Source: Blasia pusilla (Eukaryota; Marchantiophyta; Marchantiopsida; Blasiales). Taken from it: DNA of 64,000 nt. Each line of letters begins with the position of its first letter. The stretch's first letter is position 1. Location: the NCBI GenBank assembly GCA_050084515.1, contig CM114274.1, positions 20,026,001-20,090,000 of the forward strand, in the 5' to 3' direction. Both the position numbers and the translations under genes were made by a program. A model generated the notes under the pieces. That model was not told the DNA's origin and made no database searches. It was given only the letters and a program-made list of their open reading frames with translations. Shown here one piece after another: positions 34,501 to 46,883 of this stretch.

Positions 34501-34980
34501 TCCTTGTTTATTTATTTGATATTTTGGGAAGAAAAAATAAAAGACAATATGAGAGTATGTTCAAACAAGAAATCTTCTTGTTTCTTTACTTGGAAATCAT
34601 ACTATTCAACATTAATTCACTATTTCTCCTTGTTTTATCTCATAATATTATTTCAAATAAATTAATATTGAAAACTATTTTCAACCATGTATTATGTAAG
34701 CTTCCAAATAAAAAATTTATTTCATGATATTATTATTATTAAAACCTTTGCTTCATTCTACTTTTCAATTTAATGTAACCCCCCTAAGGTAAATTTCCCG
34801 ATAGGCTTCGTCGATAGTAATTATTTTTAAATAATAAATCATATCTCCTTAGAAAACATAAATTCAAAATCTTCTAAAAATGAAAAATTATTTAAAAAAT
34901 CTATTAAATAAGTTTATAATTTTTTAACTAAACCACTATACCCTCATCGTACTTTCCACCTTACCCAAGGATAACCAAGC
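34501..34980. other. AT-rich DNA, nothing recognised
   Basis: Very AT-rich with one short open frame (34524-34727) of low complexity. No gene or terminus identified. Confidence 0.4.
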
Positions 34981-36010
34981 TTGCACACACACATGTTTGT
35001 GCAAGCTCGAGCGGGGGCTCGTATGGCCGTGGCCCGTACCTAGGCCCACATCACCCGAGCATTCCACCCTTGCTCGGGCAATCCGCTTCTCATCCGACAC
35101 ACATTTTTAACGCCCAAATCCTAGCCCCCGTTGGACCTTTGTCGCGGACAAGTTGGGCCAACGTGGGGTTGCTCACAATCGTCACATCGAGTTCATGTCG
35201 GGCCCGCAAGAGGCCCACGCCCAGCTTGTTAAAGCCCGGGCTAGGGTCGTCAGCCTGCACTGTAGTCCGCCCATTCGAATAACCACTCCCGAGTTGCCAC
35301 GTGTAACCAAAGTTGCACACGGACAAATTCTGTGTCCGCAGACTTATGTTCGTCTTATGGACGGACGTGTTTGTGCAGGCTTGGGTACTTGGGTCCCGCA
35401 TTCGAGCCCGCATCCAAGCCCGCACTCGTTTCATGGCCCACAACCCGGCTTGGGGCGGGCTCGGTGCGGGCCTCGATCCCTCCTTGTGGGCTCAAGGCCT
35501 GCCTTGAGCCCGCATGCGGTCTTAGGGCCAACAAAAATTGGTCCACAATATCAAGATTTGGTCCAGCAGACCACCTTTTGGTCCACCATACCAATTTTTT
35601 TGGGCCGTGAGCCCGCACCCAGCGCGCCATTCGGGCCCAAGATCCACTAGAATTTTTGTGGGCCATGAGCCCGCGCTGATGGTCCGCATGGTGGGCTTGG
35701 TGTGGGCCTTGAGCCCGCATTGTGGGCCCTAGGTGCGGGCTCAAGGTGGGCCTCAAGCCTGTCCTAACCCGCGCCCAACCAGCCCTAGCCCTAGCTTACG
35801 TCTAGCCCATGCTTGCTCGCCTTGAGCAGAGGCTTGGGTGCGGGCCAGGCATGTTCGTTTCCATGCAACCTTACGTGTAACCCTCGGAATTTTCCGCCAA
35901 ACCTTGGCTCGGCCCGCGTTTGGCCCGCATTTCTCTACCTCCGCATTCATACGTGGCCTAGTTTGAATGGTGGAGGCTAAGTTCAAACTTGCCTGCCTCC
36001 CCTTCTCCAC
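34981..36010. repeat. GC-rich region of degenerate GAGCCCGCA / GGGCCCGC-like words
   Basis: Dense recurrence of AGCCCGCA, TGGGCC, GCGGGC and GGTCCA words on both strands, with sharp GC contrast to the flanks. All six frames are partly open because of composition, so the long open frames here are not taken as genes. A related stretch in inverted orientation lies at 52.75-53.0 kb. Confidence 0.6.
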
Positions 36011-36690
36011 TCTCAAACTTGGTTTGGGACAAAACCCATCAGCAATGTGGGCTCCAAAATGCTTATGTGGGAGGGATTAGGGGCTAATTAACCCATATTA
36101 ACCTGATTTTTCATATTTTTCTCCCTTTATTTGAGAGATTTTAGTATTAGGCTCAAAATTTCAGTGGTGCCTTGAGAGCTAAGGGCTTTCAAGATTACTA
36201 GGAATTTTGGGGAAATCCATTACGTGCCTTTGGGGATAGTTAGATTTTTTTGTGACCAACTTAGATATTTGCGCTCCTTGTTGTGTCCTAAACAAACTCT
36301 AATTGATTCCACATTAGGTGAGACGTTGTGAGTATGGAATTCTCTTATGTCACTAAACTTGTTTTGTGTCTTATTGGCTTCCCTTAGTACATTGGTGATG
36401 TGGAGGTGGTCAAGTAAACTTATCCATGCGCACATATATTTCCTTTGAGTGCCAAACCCTAAACCTAGATCTCGTTTCATAATTCATACATATGTAGATT
36501 GATCCAACCATTGTTATAGCATCTCAAGTCGTTATCTTTTTGGTACTTCCTAATCTCCACCTTTAGATTTATTTCGTCGGTTTTTATAGGAAATCTTCCT
36601 ATCTTCTTCCTCCAAGCGATATGTTTAGTGGGCTGAGTCATGGGGAGCGGGAGATAACCGAATGGAGTCCAATGATAGTGCAAAGAGGCA
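36011..36690. other. Intergenic DNA, nothing recognised
   Basis: Short open frames on the minus strand (36480-36220, 36683-36477) show no recognisable motif. Confidence 0.35.
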
Positions 36691-36693
36691 AAG

Positions 36694-37628
36694 AGTTAAC
36701 TCCAAGAATGAATCTAACATGGCCATATGAGAGGCATGGCTAAACTGGTTTTTCTAGCTTACGCCAGAGAAGAGACGATCCTACATTTTGAGGGGTATGG
36801 ATGGTTTCAATGACTACACCTTGAAATTGCACAGATTGTCCAAGAGGGTTTCAAAGGGATTGGAATGGGAAGTCAATGCCAAAGAGGCCGAGAGGTTATG
36901 TGCATTTTTTGCCCAAAAAGATGTTCACCTAGAGAGAGTGAATGTCGATCTCAAGACAAACAAGAAGGAGAAGCAGAATGTTGTAGAAACAACTCTCTTA
37001 GAAAGATTTAGTGGAGAGTTTAAAAAATGCTCAACGTCTTTTCAAGGGACGGACTACTCTCATGGGGAAGACATTGATAGTTCCACGCAGAGCTATGTGG
37101 GTTTTTTACAAAGATGTAGTAGTAGGACATGATCCTGAGTATATTTTGGGATCAGGTTTACACGAAACTATGTACCAAACCCTTGGCTTTAGTGAAGATA
37201 TTTACCATAGCATGAAGGTGTTTAAGGAAGCATCTCAATCATTTTAAATAAAATCAATGATGCAAGAGGAGATGTTTGCCACTATTTTGAATCGGGGGAT
37301 TGTTCTCGTGGTGGGAAGGTTGATAGAGGATCCACAGTGTGCCATCTATCCATATTGGAATGGTGGGCACCTTGAAAATTGGTTGCGAGCATGCCATACC
37401 TTAAAGAACGGCAGGGCAAGTTTAGGAGAGTTGCAGAAGACAAGATATCCTCACGATGACATCAAGTATCATGCACTTTGTGGTTGCCCTTCTTGGTACC
37501 ATAAAGATTATTCACAAGCAAGGAGTTCTTCATATGGACCCTTCATGCTAGGAACATTTTCAACCATTTTGGATCCAACTCACAGCCATACATCGAGGTT
37601 GGAGATTGGGGGATGCTTTGTGGGATGA
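36694..37628 (+). pseudogene. Unrecognised ORF cluster, part 1
   Basis: Consecutive plus-strand frames (36788-37132, 37011-37247, 37257-37628) overlap or abut and look like one broken coding region. The first is charged and helical (LHRLSKRVSKGLEWEVNAKE, FAQKDVHLERVNVDLK). The second reads MWVFYKDVVVGHDPEYILG. The third reads HLENWLRACHTLKNGRASL. No domain is recognised. The size and decay suggest a transposon-borne or captured gene. Confidence 0.4.
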
Positions 37629-38190
37629 CAAGTGCTTAGATTTGCATCAGAGATGTTGGTCACATGAATAAAAAAATCATGTTGGGCACACAACACTGGA
37701 GTTGACAACAAGGCCTTAGGAATGATTTTGAAAATTTTGAATTATGTGACATACAACCTTGTTGTCAAGGATGCCCATGCAAATGTAAGATGGACTTATT
37801 TGGAAAGGATTTAAAAGTGGGTATTAGCTCTCAATCCCTTTGATCGCAAAAGCTTAGGGTATCTTATTTTTTATATCAGAGCAAATGCCAAAATATTAGG
37901 TGTAGACGATGTAGATTCAAGATTAAGACTAGTAACACATGCTCGTTGAGTGTATGATGATGGGATTTTTGTAACCACGCGTACAATAGTGTGATTGTAA
38001 CCTTGTTTGTGGATTATATATTTTTCATGAGCAATGGAAGACTTTATTGAAAAAAGGTGGATGTGTGACTCAGAATTTTTGTAAATGATCACGGATGTAT
38101 AATCCATGGATGTATTGTGTATCATAGTGTCACTATTATTGCAATCTTTTCCTAACAACCTTTTCCTTTCGGATTTTGATAAAATACAAG
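37629..38190. other. Non-coding spacer in the unrecognised cluster
   Basis: Stops in all frames on the plus strand; AT-rich and possibly an intron or decayed coding DNA. Confidence 0.35.
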
Positions 38191-39412
38191 ATGGAGTTGC
38201 CACCTCATGAAGATCATAGTCCTCATGACGTAGAGGGTGACGGAAGAGGGGAAGAACCCCACGATACACTGAGACAACTGACGCACAAGAAGGTGAAAAA
38301 GAAGAAAATCTCACTTTTCATCACCAAAGATGAAATGAAGGCACACTTGGATAGCGCCATTGACCCAAAAAATCTCAAAGTAGAGTTCCAGAAGTCGCAG
38401 CTCAAGTGGTCAGAGCGTGCGATTGGAGAATTTGCAAGGAAAGTGGAAGAAGATGAGTGGAAGAAGGATTGGGCCTTGTTCAATGGCCTTCCATATTATG
38501 AGGACCTCCCAACGAAGAAGAGGAAGTTGGTGAGAAAGGTATTTGTCAAGTTCAAAGTTGCGGAGTTGATGAAGAACATAGAGGTTCATTATGACGATGT
38601 GGAGGATGGGTCTTTGAGAAGAGATAAGAGACTTAGAGCACAAGATAGCATATCCCCACTGCAACAATCAAAACGACCAAGAGTGATAACTTTGTCAAAC
38701 TTTGGAAGTATGGGCTTATACCCACGTCATCAACATCAACCATGATCTTCTCTGCCAGATGGGGGAGAGCAAGGATTGGTTCTACCATGACGAGCGTTAT
38801 CATACCACTACTAGCAAGGTGGATTGTCATGAAGCCTTAGAGGCATACTATCTTATTTGGGTGGGCACAGAACAAATCGGCCAACCAAAGAGGAGATATA
38901 TGACGGGAGTGAAGATGAAGGGTGAGTCCAGTTGGGGGAGGAGATGTTTTAGGATAGAAGAGATGTTTTGAATGACCTTAATGTAAGTCATAACATGATC
39001 TTTGATGGGCCCGAAGAGAGTTTTGATCGCCCTGTACATAGCGACATTGTTCTTAGAACCTTTTGTGGGGAGAATGCTCCAGATAATAGGAAGATTATGT
39101 CTCATCTATCACAATTGGAGAGTTTAGTAACAAATTCCCAACGCACTTTTGATTTGGAAGTGGAATTTAACATTTTGAAGAGGAGGAACCAACAGTTGTT
39201 TGAGGAGTACAAGAGACTAAAGAGAGATGGAGAGGATCATGAATGAATCAATTGCCACAGATGAGCTCCACAGAAGACAAAGAGCTGTAATGGTTGATCA
39301 TGCGGAGCAATGGAGGAGCGCATATGAATCCATCATGGAAAGACGACAACAAGAAATAGATGAACTATTGCGTTGGAGAGCAAGGGGCAATGTGGGAGAA
39401 CTCCCCCCCTAG
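38191..39412 (+). pseudogene. Unrecognised ORF cluster, part 2 (coiled-coil-rich)
   Basis: Frames 38191-38745, 38702-38971, 38968-39246 and 39227-39412 follow each other with small overlaps, each ending where the next begins. The first is acidic-basic with KKVKKKKISLF and KKRKLVRKVF. The last two have heptad-like runs (EFNILKRRNQQLFEEYKRLK and ERRQQEIDELLRWRARG). The overlaps suggest one ancestral gene with frameshifts. No family is recognised. The resemblance is to gag-like or structural coiled-coil proteins only in general character. Confidence 0.4.
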
Positions 39413-39900
39413 AAAATTCTACACGAGGGTTGTCTCATGAAGGAGGTTGATATGATCTTATTTCAGCCTATCAAGCAATTGTGGCCTTCTGCTCTATGCG
39501 TAGCATGGGATAATATTAAATCTAAATATTCCCAACTATGCTTCTTTAATGTTGGCCCCAACACCTCTCAATCCAAGCATACAAGAGCAAGATCTGCTTG
39601 ATTGGATTAAGGCAATCGCTATAGCTGAAGGAGGGGCCCTCATGCCAAACAATTGACCAAAATGCATGATATGCTTCAACCTCATTTCCAGAGAAGGTTG
39701 CTATGGGGCAGACACATGTAAAGCTTCTTATTGGCATCCATATTGTCTTGAAAAGGCCATGTTAATATCTCAGAGATGTCCAACTTGTACACAACCTTGG
39801 TTAGGAAGACTGTATTACCTTTTTGGTATGTCTTTCCGTGCTCTTGATAGTAATGCAACACCTACGTATCGCAAGTGAACCCGATAGCAAGATAATATCA
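39413..39900 (+). pseudogene. Cysteine/histidine-rich RING-like remnant
   Basis: The frame around 39660-39800 reads KCMICFNLISREGCYGADTC, then W-H-P-Y-C and RCPTCTQPW. Its C-x2-C...C...H-x2-C...C-x2-C order resembles a RING or related zinc finger, with off-consensus spacing (five residues between third Cys and His). It stands upstream of the Helitron helicase remnant and may belong to it. Confidence 0.35.
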
Positions 39901-40189
39901 CTTTTAATTTAGGACATTGTAGCCTCCAATCCAATTACAACCCCAAAGTGGATATAGATGGGGTGGTTCACAGAGAAATCCCATGTCAACAAAGGATTGA
40001 TTGGGCTATGTAAGCATGGCTGATCTGATTGATTGATATGTACGATCGAGGAGAGCTTATTCACGGAATTGTCATAGATCTCCAAAATCAAGAGGCAATC
40101 TTCTTTGCTCAAGGGTTGAATCCATAAGAAGTTCGGGATATCCTCAATAAAACAACTAAAGAGAGACAATTTGACCCAATGATTTGCAA

Positions 40190-42590
40190 CAATCTATCTG
40201 ACTCCACTGCTCGACAATATCTATATATAGATTTTCTTTCTTATTATTGTTGGAGTAACAAGAGATGGATTTTTAGGGTACAAAAACAAAATGGTTGTGG
40301 CCATCCCATTGGCCACTTATACCTTACTCATCTAGGTAAATGCTCAAAACTTCTTTGTATATAATTGCTTTTATATTCCATCTCTAAAGCGATGTATCTA
40401 TATGTTGGGATAAACTCATTTAGTTTACTTTCTCATAGGTGAAGGAGAACGTCATGGGTTGAGATTACTTCTCCATCATGTTCGAAGAGCAACTACGTAC
40501 GAATGTTGGAGAACTATTACTGGGGTATTATGTCCAACATTCAAGGAGGCTGCTATCCAATCGGGACTTCTTGAGGATGATAAGGAAGTCTTCTCTTGCT
40601 TTTAAGAAGCTTCTACAATCTCTTATATGAATGACATCAGGTAAGAATTCATTACTAACCTTGCATCATTTCTTTTATTTCTAATAGTATCTTCTATTGA
40701 GCATTCAACATACTAACCAATCTTGGATTATCATCATATTTTGTAGAAAATTGGAATTCCTAATCTTCCCATTGAAGATGATATGGTTAATATTGCATTG
40801 TTGGAAGTCCATTATTATTTACAAGATCAAGGAAAAAGACTGTGTGATTTTCCAGACATGCCCCAACCTGACTTCCAACGCCTTCAATCAAATTTCATAT
40901 TTGGAGGAAGAAAAGCTATTGTATGATACGGAAGAACTATTTGACTAAGTGCAATTGAAGCGTGTCTAAATGAAGGACAATGTATTATTTGGGATGCTAT
41001 ACATGATGAGCTTGATCAAATATGCTTGGATGCTCCACCATCTCCAAAAGTTTTTTTCATCAATGGCCCAGGTGGAACAGGGATTTTTTTTATATAATCT
41101 TCTACTTGCAAGTATAAGGAGTGCAAGAGGTATAGGTTTGGCTGTGGCGTCATCCGAAACAGCTACTCAATTGTTAGACGGAAGACGCACTGCACCTTCG
41201 CAATTCAAAATCCCCATCAATCTTCATGAGAGCTCTACTTGCAAGTAAGTGCCAATCTGGGGATGCATAAATTTTAATTACCTCTAATTATGATGACACA
41301 ACTTCTAATTTACTCCCTTTTTTATTGTAGTTTATCAATTAATAGTGATGGAGCACGCTTAATCCGTGATGCAATGCTTATTATATGGGACGAAGCACCT
41401 ATGGCTCATCATCACGCATGTAAGGCTGTACATCGAACTTTACAAGATATTATGGAAGTTGTTTATGATGATCTATGACAATTACCATTTTGGTAGAAAA
41501 CTTATGATATTTTGGTGGTGATTTTCGTCAAGTGTCGCCTATTGCTCATCATGGGGATCGGCCACAAATCATCCAAGCCACCATTAAGAGGTCATCTCTT
41601 TGGGCTAATATAAAGCTCATGAAGTTGACAACAAACATGCTAGTTCAAAGGTTGGAAGGTCACTTGCGTAGTGAACAACAAGCTTTTGCTGATTGGTTAT
41701 TAGAAGTGGGAGAGGGTCGTGCACCTTTGCATCCTCATTTGGGAGAAGACTTCATATGATTACCATTTGAAATTGTTACTAAAACTAATATGATATATGA
41801 ACCTATTGATTTGATATACGAAAATTTTCATGCGAATCCAGTAACATCGATTTCTTGAGAGATACGACAATTTTGACTCTAAAAAATAAAGATGTTGATG
41901 ACATAAATACAAGCGTAATGTCATGATTTCCAATAGAGGTAATCCCTTAAACCTTTATAAAAGAGATGTTCTTTGGGAAGTTTGGATATTAATATTACCT
42001 TTTCTCACAAACTCATTATATTTTGTGTACAAGAGCAAGTTTACCTCAACGTCGACTCTATTCCAAACGAGGGGATGACTCATATATATCCAACTGAATT
42101 TTTGAACACATGCTTGCCTTCCTTCAAGACTTCCTCCGCACCGATTGTGTTTGAAGATTGGTGCACCAATCATGCTCTTAAGAAACATGAATTGAGCACA
42201 TGGACAAGCAAATGGGACAAGATTGGTGATTTGTGGATTTATGCAACATTACATAAATGCTGAAATTATCACAGGGAAGATTATTGGAAATCGAATTTTT
42301 ATTCCACGTATTCCATTGATTGCATCAGATTTAGGTTTGCCATTTGATTTACGTAGGTTTCAATTCCCTATTCGACCGGCTTTTATTATGACTATCAATA
42401 AGTCCCAAGGTCAAACTTTGCAAAAGGTGGCCATTTACTTGCCTACTAGTTCATTTTCATAGCCAATTGTATGTAGCATTATCTAGAATAGGGAAGAGAA
42501 GTTCTATCCACATTATAATTGAAAGCGATGAACATTCAAATAAGGAAGGTGATTATACACGGAATGTAATATATAAAGAAATTCTTGGAT
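40190..42590 (+). mobile_element. Helitron helicase (Pif1-like) remnant with spliceosomal introns
   Basis: Exon-like pieces in order: ARQYLYIDFLSYYCW; then, after an intron (about 40336-40438), ERHGLRLLLHHVRRATTYEC and PTFKEAAIQSGLLEDDKEVF. Next is KIGIPNLPIEDDMVNIALLE (after an intron ending at 40745). Walker A follows as VFFINGPGGTG near 41050, with the usual Lys replaced by Ile. Walker B is LIIWDEAPM near 41390. FGGDFRQVSPIAHHGDRP spans about 41510. The C-terminal motifs are LDDWTNHALKK-like DWCTNHALKK, RPAFIMTINKSQGQTL (42385) and, in another frame, QLYVALSRIG (42470). This order is that of the Helitron RepHel helicase. No Rep nuclease domain or credible 3' hairpin was found. Confidence 0.85.
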
Positions 42591-43780
42591 GAAATAAAAA
42601 TTTAAAAATCAGATCCACATTTATACATGATTCCCTCTTGCCTTACTAGTTTGTTCTTGTTATACACTTGGATCACCCATTTTTAATATTAATTAATAAT
42701 TTTCGTATTAATTAAGAAAATTAATTTCATATTTAATTCAATGTTCCACCCATTCAATATGATTCATGAATTTCTCTAACCTACATTACAAAGGAAGCCC
42801 ATATATATATATATATATATATCACCTTTGGATATCCACGTACCCGTAAGTGATAGATGCGCAAACTTAGCATGGAACGGGAGCCCCCGGTCGAGGAAAT
42901 CCCGAATATTCGAGAAAAAAATATTTGTCGCCCTTTTGATTCTTTTTGAATGGTGTCTTCGATCACTACCACGTCCAGCGACGGACATTTCTACAGGAGG
43001 AAGACGGAGTGCAAGGAGAGCTTTGGAAACATGTCTCCGACGAGCGACATCAACTCTGATTCAACTTGAACGAACGGGGGCAATAAGGAAGAGAGGACTG
43101 ATGTCCAAGCATACTCAACAAATCACACACACGCGGGTAGAGTTTGGGTCATGAGAGTGCAAATTAGTTTCGCTTGCAATCATGACTGATCTCAAGTTTC
43201 CGGATCTATGCATCCCAATTGACAAATTAAATGGTGGTGTTCTTAACAATGTACGTACGTAGAGTACGTATGAAATAGTCTGTGATACCTCTTTCCGTTT
43301 TATCCATCAAGCAGCAGACGAGAGACTGCTGTGTCACTGGGCCTCCAATCGGTCCGTGGAGCCCGAATTAGGTCTCACATGAAGACTTCTTCTGCGGTCT
43401 GCGAATTCGAGTTAGCGCGGAGGTTGTTTATCGCACGCTCGAGTATGGACTTCGGCTGTAAGTCATCTCAACGTGCGTCGAGATGACGTTACGTTTGTCA
43501 GATGTGGATCTGGCAAACAAGGGCATCCGAAACTGGCACAGTCGCCATGCAAAACTTTTGAAACCCATCCAGAAGGCAGGGCAATGGAAGGGCCGTGGGT
43601 CCTCTAATCTTGGTGAAGGACGGGGATGTCGACGATTAGATACTACTGCATTCATACCACTTGTGAGGTGAGTAGAGGTGACTGCCTCGACCATTCGTGG
43701 CCAAAAAAGGGGTGAATCGTAGAACAAGGGTGTTCATGGGCTTGCATACAACGAGTAGACATCAGTGCCCGCGTTGGAGC
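42591..43780. other. Intergenic DNA between the Helitron remnant and the VIT gene
   Basis: Contains an (AT)11 run at about 42801-42822. From 42830 to 43780 GC rises and several overlapping frames are open by composition, but none shows a motif. The 3' UTR of the VIT gene should fall just below 43782. Confidence 0.4.
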
Positions 43781-43781
43781 G

Positions 43782-45885
43782 TCAGCCATTGATTGCTTTG
43801 GCAATGCCAAACGCAGTGGCGGAGGCTACCGCACCGATGATAGTAGTTTGGATAGCACTTGCGAACGGCCTTGTACCAGTGTAAAGACCCTTGACAAAAC
43901 CGAAAATAAGCAGCGCCACCAGAGTAACCCCGACCGATATTTTCAAGGCCTCTGCAGCGTGAGGAACGATGATATAGGGGAAGAGGGGGACGATGCCTCC
44001 TACGATGTAAGCCCCTGCAATCGTCAGTGCACTCTGTAGTGCCCTCCCCGGTTCAGGTTTCTCCAAACCTAGCTCAAACCTGCCACCATAACACGGCCGT
44101 CGGAATCATGGGAGAAAAATCTTCGGCTACTAGAGATGAAATTATACTCTTTGCATGCAACGAGTCCAGACCAGACTTCGATGGACAGAACAACTTCAGA
44201 CGCGATGGCTGATTGCGCACTGTTTGAGAACGTTCAGGATTAACCAAGGTAATTGCTATCAACAAGTCGGGGACGACGTCCTCATAGAGCGGCTTGCACA
44301 ACTTTAAATACGAGATTGAGGGTTCTGATCGATTTTGATACCAAGCTTGCGAGATCTTACGAGCTTTAATCGATGATGGCCAACTATGATGCTGTATATG
44401 GTAGTCCATTTCCTGAAAGTATGGGGCAAGACAAAGAAATGGGCTGGAAGAAGGGAAACAGAAACGCTACACAAACATCCCATACTTCTCCAGCTCTAGA
44501 GTGGAAACGAGGTGCAAGTTGCTTAACAAACAGCACGATAGAACGAAAACAAACCTCATCATGAAGTCCACCCACGCATCAGGTCGTTTTCTTAGGGCGT
44601 TAACGACGGGCCAGTATTCTTCTGGCTGAAGACCGAAATTCTCCAGGATTTCCGCAACCTCTGCGGCCTCTGCGATTCATCCATATAATATTTCCAAAGT
44701 CAAGCCAGATATCTGCAGGCGTAGGTTGTACGCCGGTTGGGAATCCAATATAAAACTGGTAGTGGAGGAAGATTTGAAGAAGAGCAAAAGTTGAAATTTA
44801 TGTGTGCTGAAGCAGAATCACCAGTAGGGAGAACTCCATGAACGTCAACACGATCACAAATGGGCCAGACAGCAACTCTGAATATTTTCTTAGTGCGCCA
44901 GCGCATACAGGAACAAGGATTTGAAACTGAACAGATTTTCGAGTGGAGCTTCGCCGCTTCGAGTTGAGCGTCAAGATATATCTGTCCACTTGGATGCGCC
45001 TAAAACAGAACTCACCTACGTCCGGAACGTCTATAATCTCCTGCTCTTCACGCTTCCTTTCACTCCAGTAATGGTCTGCATCGCTTTTTGCAGCCAGATA
45101 TCTGCAAATTCCGATAACGCAAGTGAAAAAGAGTCATTTCAGTACTCAGGATGCTGGAAGGGACTAAGCATGCCAAGCAGATTCGTCGATTAGAGCCGTG
45201 CTGGAGTCGGTGATGCTGGAAACCAACACAGGATGAAGCAAAGGCTTCCTATCAGTTTCACTTGCCTCAAAGCGTCTGAGTGCATATTGGACATGGTTCC
45301 AACGGGATGGATCGGTCCAACGAACCATCGTGGCATGTGATTGTCAGTGTTCCGTATCATCTTCGTCCAGCTAAGTTCACGAATGTTTACGTGATGACTT
45401 ATACTCTCCCCCTAGACACTACTAGACTAATTCACTGGCCCAGCTAGTCGATCTAGCTATTGAGTCTCAATTGTTTGGGCAACTCATACCCAATATAGAC
45501 AGGTAAACTGTACGTAAACAATTACTTGGAGAAGGCGATGAACTGAATCTCGTCATACTCCTCGCTAAATAAATTTTTTTGCGGAAGCATGTTCCCCCCA
45601 GGGTTTTGGACGAGTCGGACATACATGCAGATTTTACAGAATCTCCATCAATGCAGCTATGAAGAACCGTTGAGAGACTCACCCGCCCAAACCCATGGCG
45701 ATGGAACCAGCAGCAACCTCGGCCAGGCCCGCTGTAACAACAATGGAAGAGGGCGCAGCAGCACCAGAGAGTCCAGCAGCCAGTGCGAAAGGGACCGTCA
45801 AGCCATCCGACATTCCGATCACGACATCACGAACAAATTCTCCGGCCGTAAAATGGCCCTCTACGTGGAGAGGAAGTGGCGACAT
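43782..45885 (-). CDS. VIT1: Plant vacuolar iron transporter (VIT1-type), four exons
   Basis: Exons 45885-45683, 45101-45016, 44669-44555 and 44079-43782 join in phase with GT-AG introns to give 233 residues, close to the family's usual ~250. Exon 1 reads HFTAGEFVRDVVIGMSDGLT, then VPFALAAGLSGA and AEVAAGSIAMGLGG. Exon 2 reads YLAAKSDADHYW. Exon 3 reads EAAEVAEILENFGLQPEEYW, then DAWVDFMMR. Exon 4 reads FELGLEKPEPGRALQSALTI and the last three membrane segments, ending GIAKAING. The cytosolic E-rich helices between membrane segments 2 and 3 form the metal-binding domain of this family. VIT proteins move Fe2+ (and Mn2+) into the vacuole in exchange for protons. No break is seen, so this is probably a functional host gene. 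Start ATG at 45885 is the first in frame matching the family N-terminus. Confidence 0.93.
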
Positions 45886-46620
45886 TGTTCTCGGCTGCCC
45901 CGCCTGGATCTCCCCTTCGAACTCTCAACGACAGACACTCAGATCACCGACCAACGCCTTGAGCGTACCTCACAGCGGGCTTCTGATCTTAACTCTAATC
46001 TCGGCCCCTTCTGACTTTCTCAAGATCGTGCGGGCGAAGTACTCGTTAATCCACACGAGTAAACTCACGAGATGCCGAGACACGAGAGCGGCAGAATTGA
46101 GCGAGCGCAATTCCTTTTCCAAACGGACGAGCTAGCAGCAAGACGATGGAGAGAGGAAACGTAAAGTTTTGCTAGCAGCACGCGTGTACAAGTGCCTGGA
46201 GCGGCGGACGATGGCCTCCGGAATTTATACGTCCGCCCCACAAAGATACACTAATGTTCTCTGCAGTCTGATTCGCTGATCTCTCCGAAGGTTTATTGTA
46301 ATGCGCGCTCGGTTCCTCTCCGCTCTTGTCTGGTCCGTTCTGTTCATCCGTTCCGTTCAGTAGTGTCACGAAGAATCTTCCCCTGTAGTTCTGAATTGTC
46401 ACCGAGTTTTGGAGGCCCACTTGTCCCCACCCGCAGCCCCCAGCTCCTCATGCCGCTGCGACTCCCGCTCCTTCTCACTGAACTCGTGGTTTATCTCCCT
46501 GCCATCATCCATCCTTGGATCTACCTGCTTACCTTAACAAGTGGAGAAACTTTCGTTAACCAATCCCGTCCGTTGTCGAATTTCCATGGCGATCTTGGGG
46601 CTTCATGATCGCATGTCCTG
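45886..46620 (-). promoter_or_regulatory. Upstream region of the VIT gene
   Basis: GC-richer than the DNA beyond 46700, consistent with a 5' leader and promoter. No specific element is assigned. Open frames across this region on the plus strand mirror exon 1 or composition. Confidence 0.35.
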
Positions 46621-46820
46621 ATCTCTTTCTCACTTATTCTCTGGGCTACAATTAGGACGTTTTAGCGGCTTAATCTCACCAGGCTACTAAAACTGGTGAT
46701 TCAACCCGGGTCTTCTGAAAACAATTATCCATTTCTTCTATTATTCACGGTGACACTTAGTAGCCGGTGAAAGGCATCCGAAACTATTTAAGTCCCCGGA
46801 ATAAAAATAGTAAAAAAGAA

Positions 46821-46883
46821 AACACCCTCAATAATAATCTATATTATTATTGAATAATAATTTACATTATTATTGAGAGTGTT
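46821..46883. repeat. AT-rich palindrome
   Basis: AACACCCTCAATAATAAT (46821-46838) pairs with ATTATTATTGAGAGTGTT (46866-46883) with one mismatch, and the interior ATTATTATTGAATAATAAT is itself self-complementary. Its right half resembles the starts of the Helitron-like units at 51.3-51.7 kb (ATTATTATTGGAGAGTGT). Confidence 0.7.

Noticed and set aside
35070-36016. Several overlapping open frames of 60-165 residues
   Set aside because: All six frames are open because of GC-rich word repeats; no domain pattern.
42640-42650. CTAGT as the 3' end of the Helitron remnant
   Set aside because: No GC hairpin lies in the 30 bases before it.
43428-43727. 99-residue minus-strand frame downstream of VIT
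   Set aside because: No motif, and it lies beyond the VIT stop codon, most likely 3' flank.
45589-46135. Plus-strand frames of 141 and 146 residues
   Set aside because: Antisense to VIT exon 1 and its leader.
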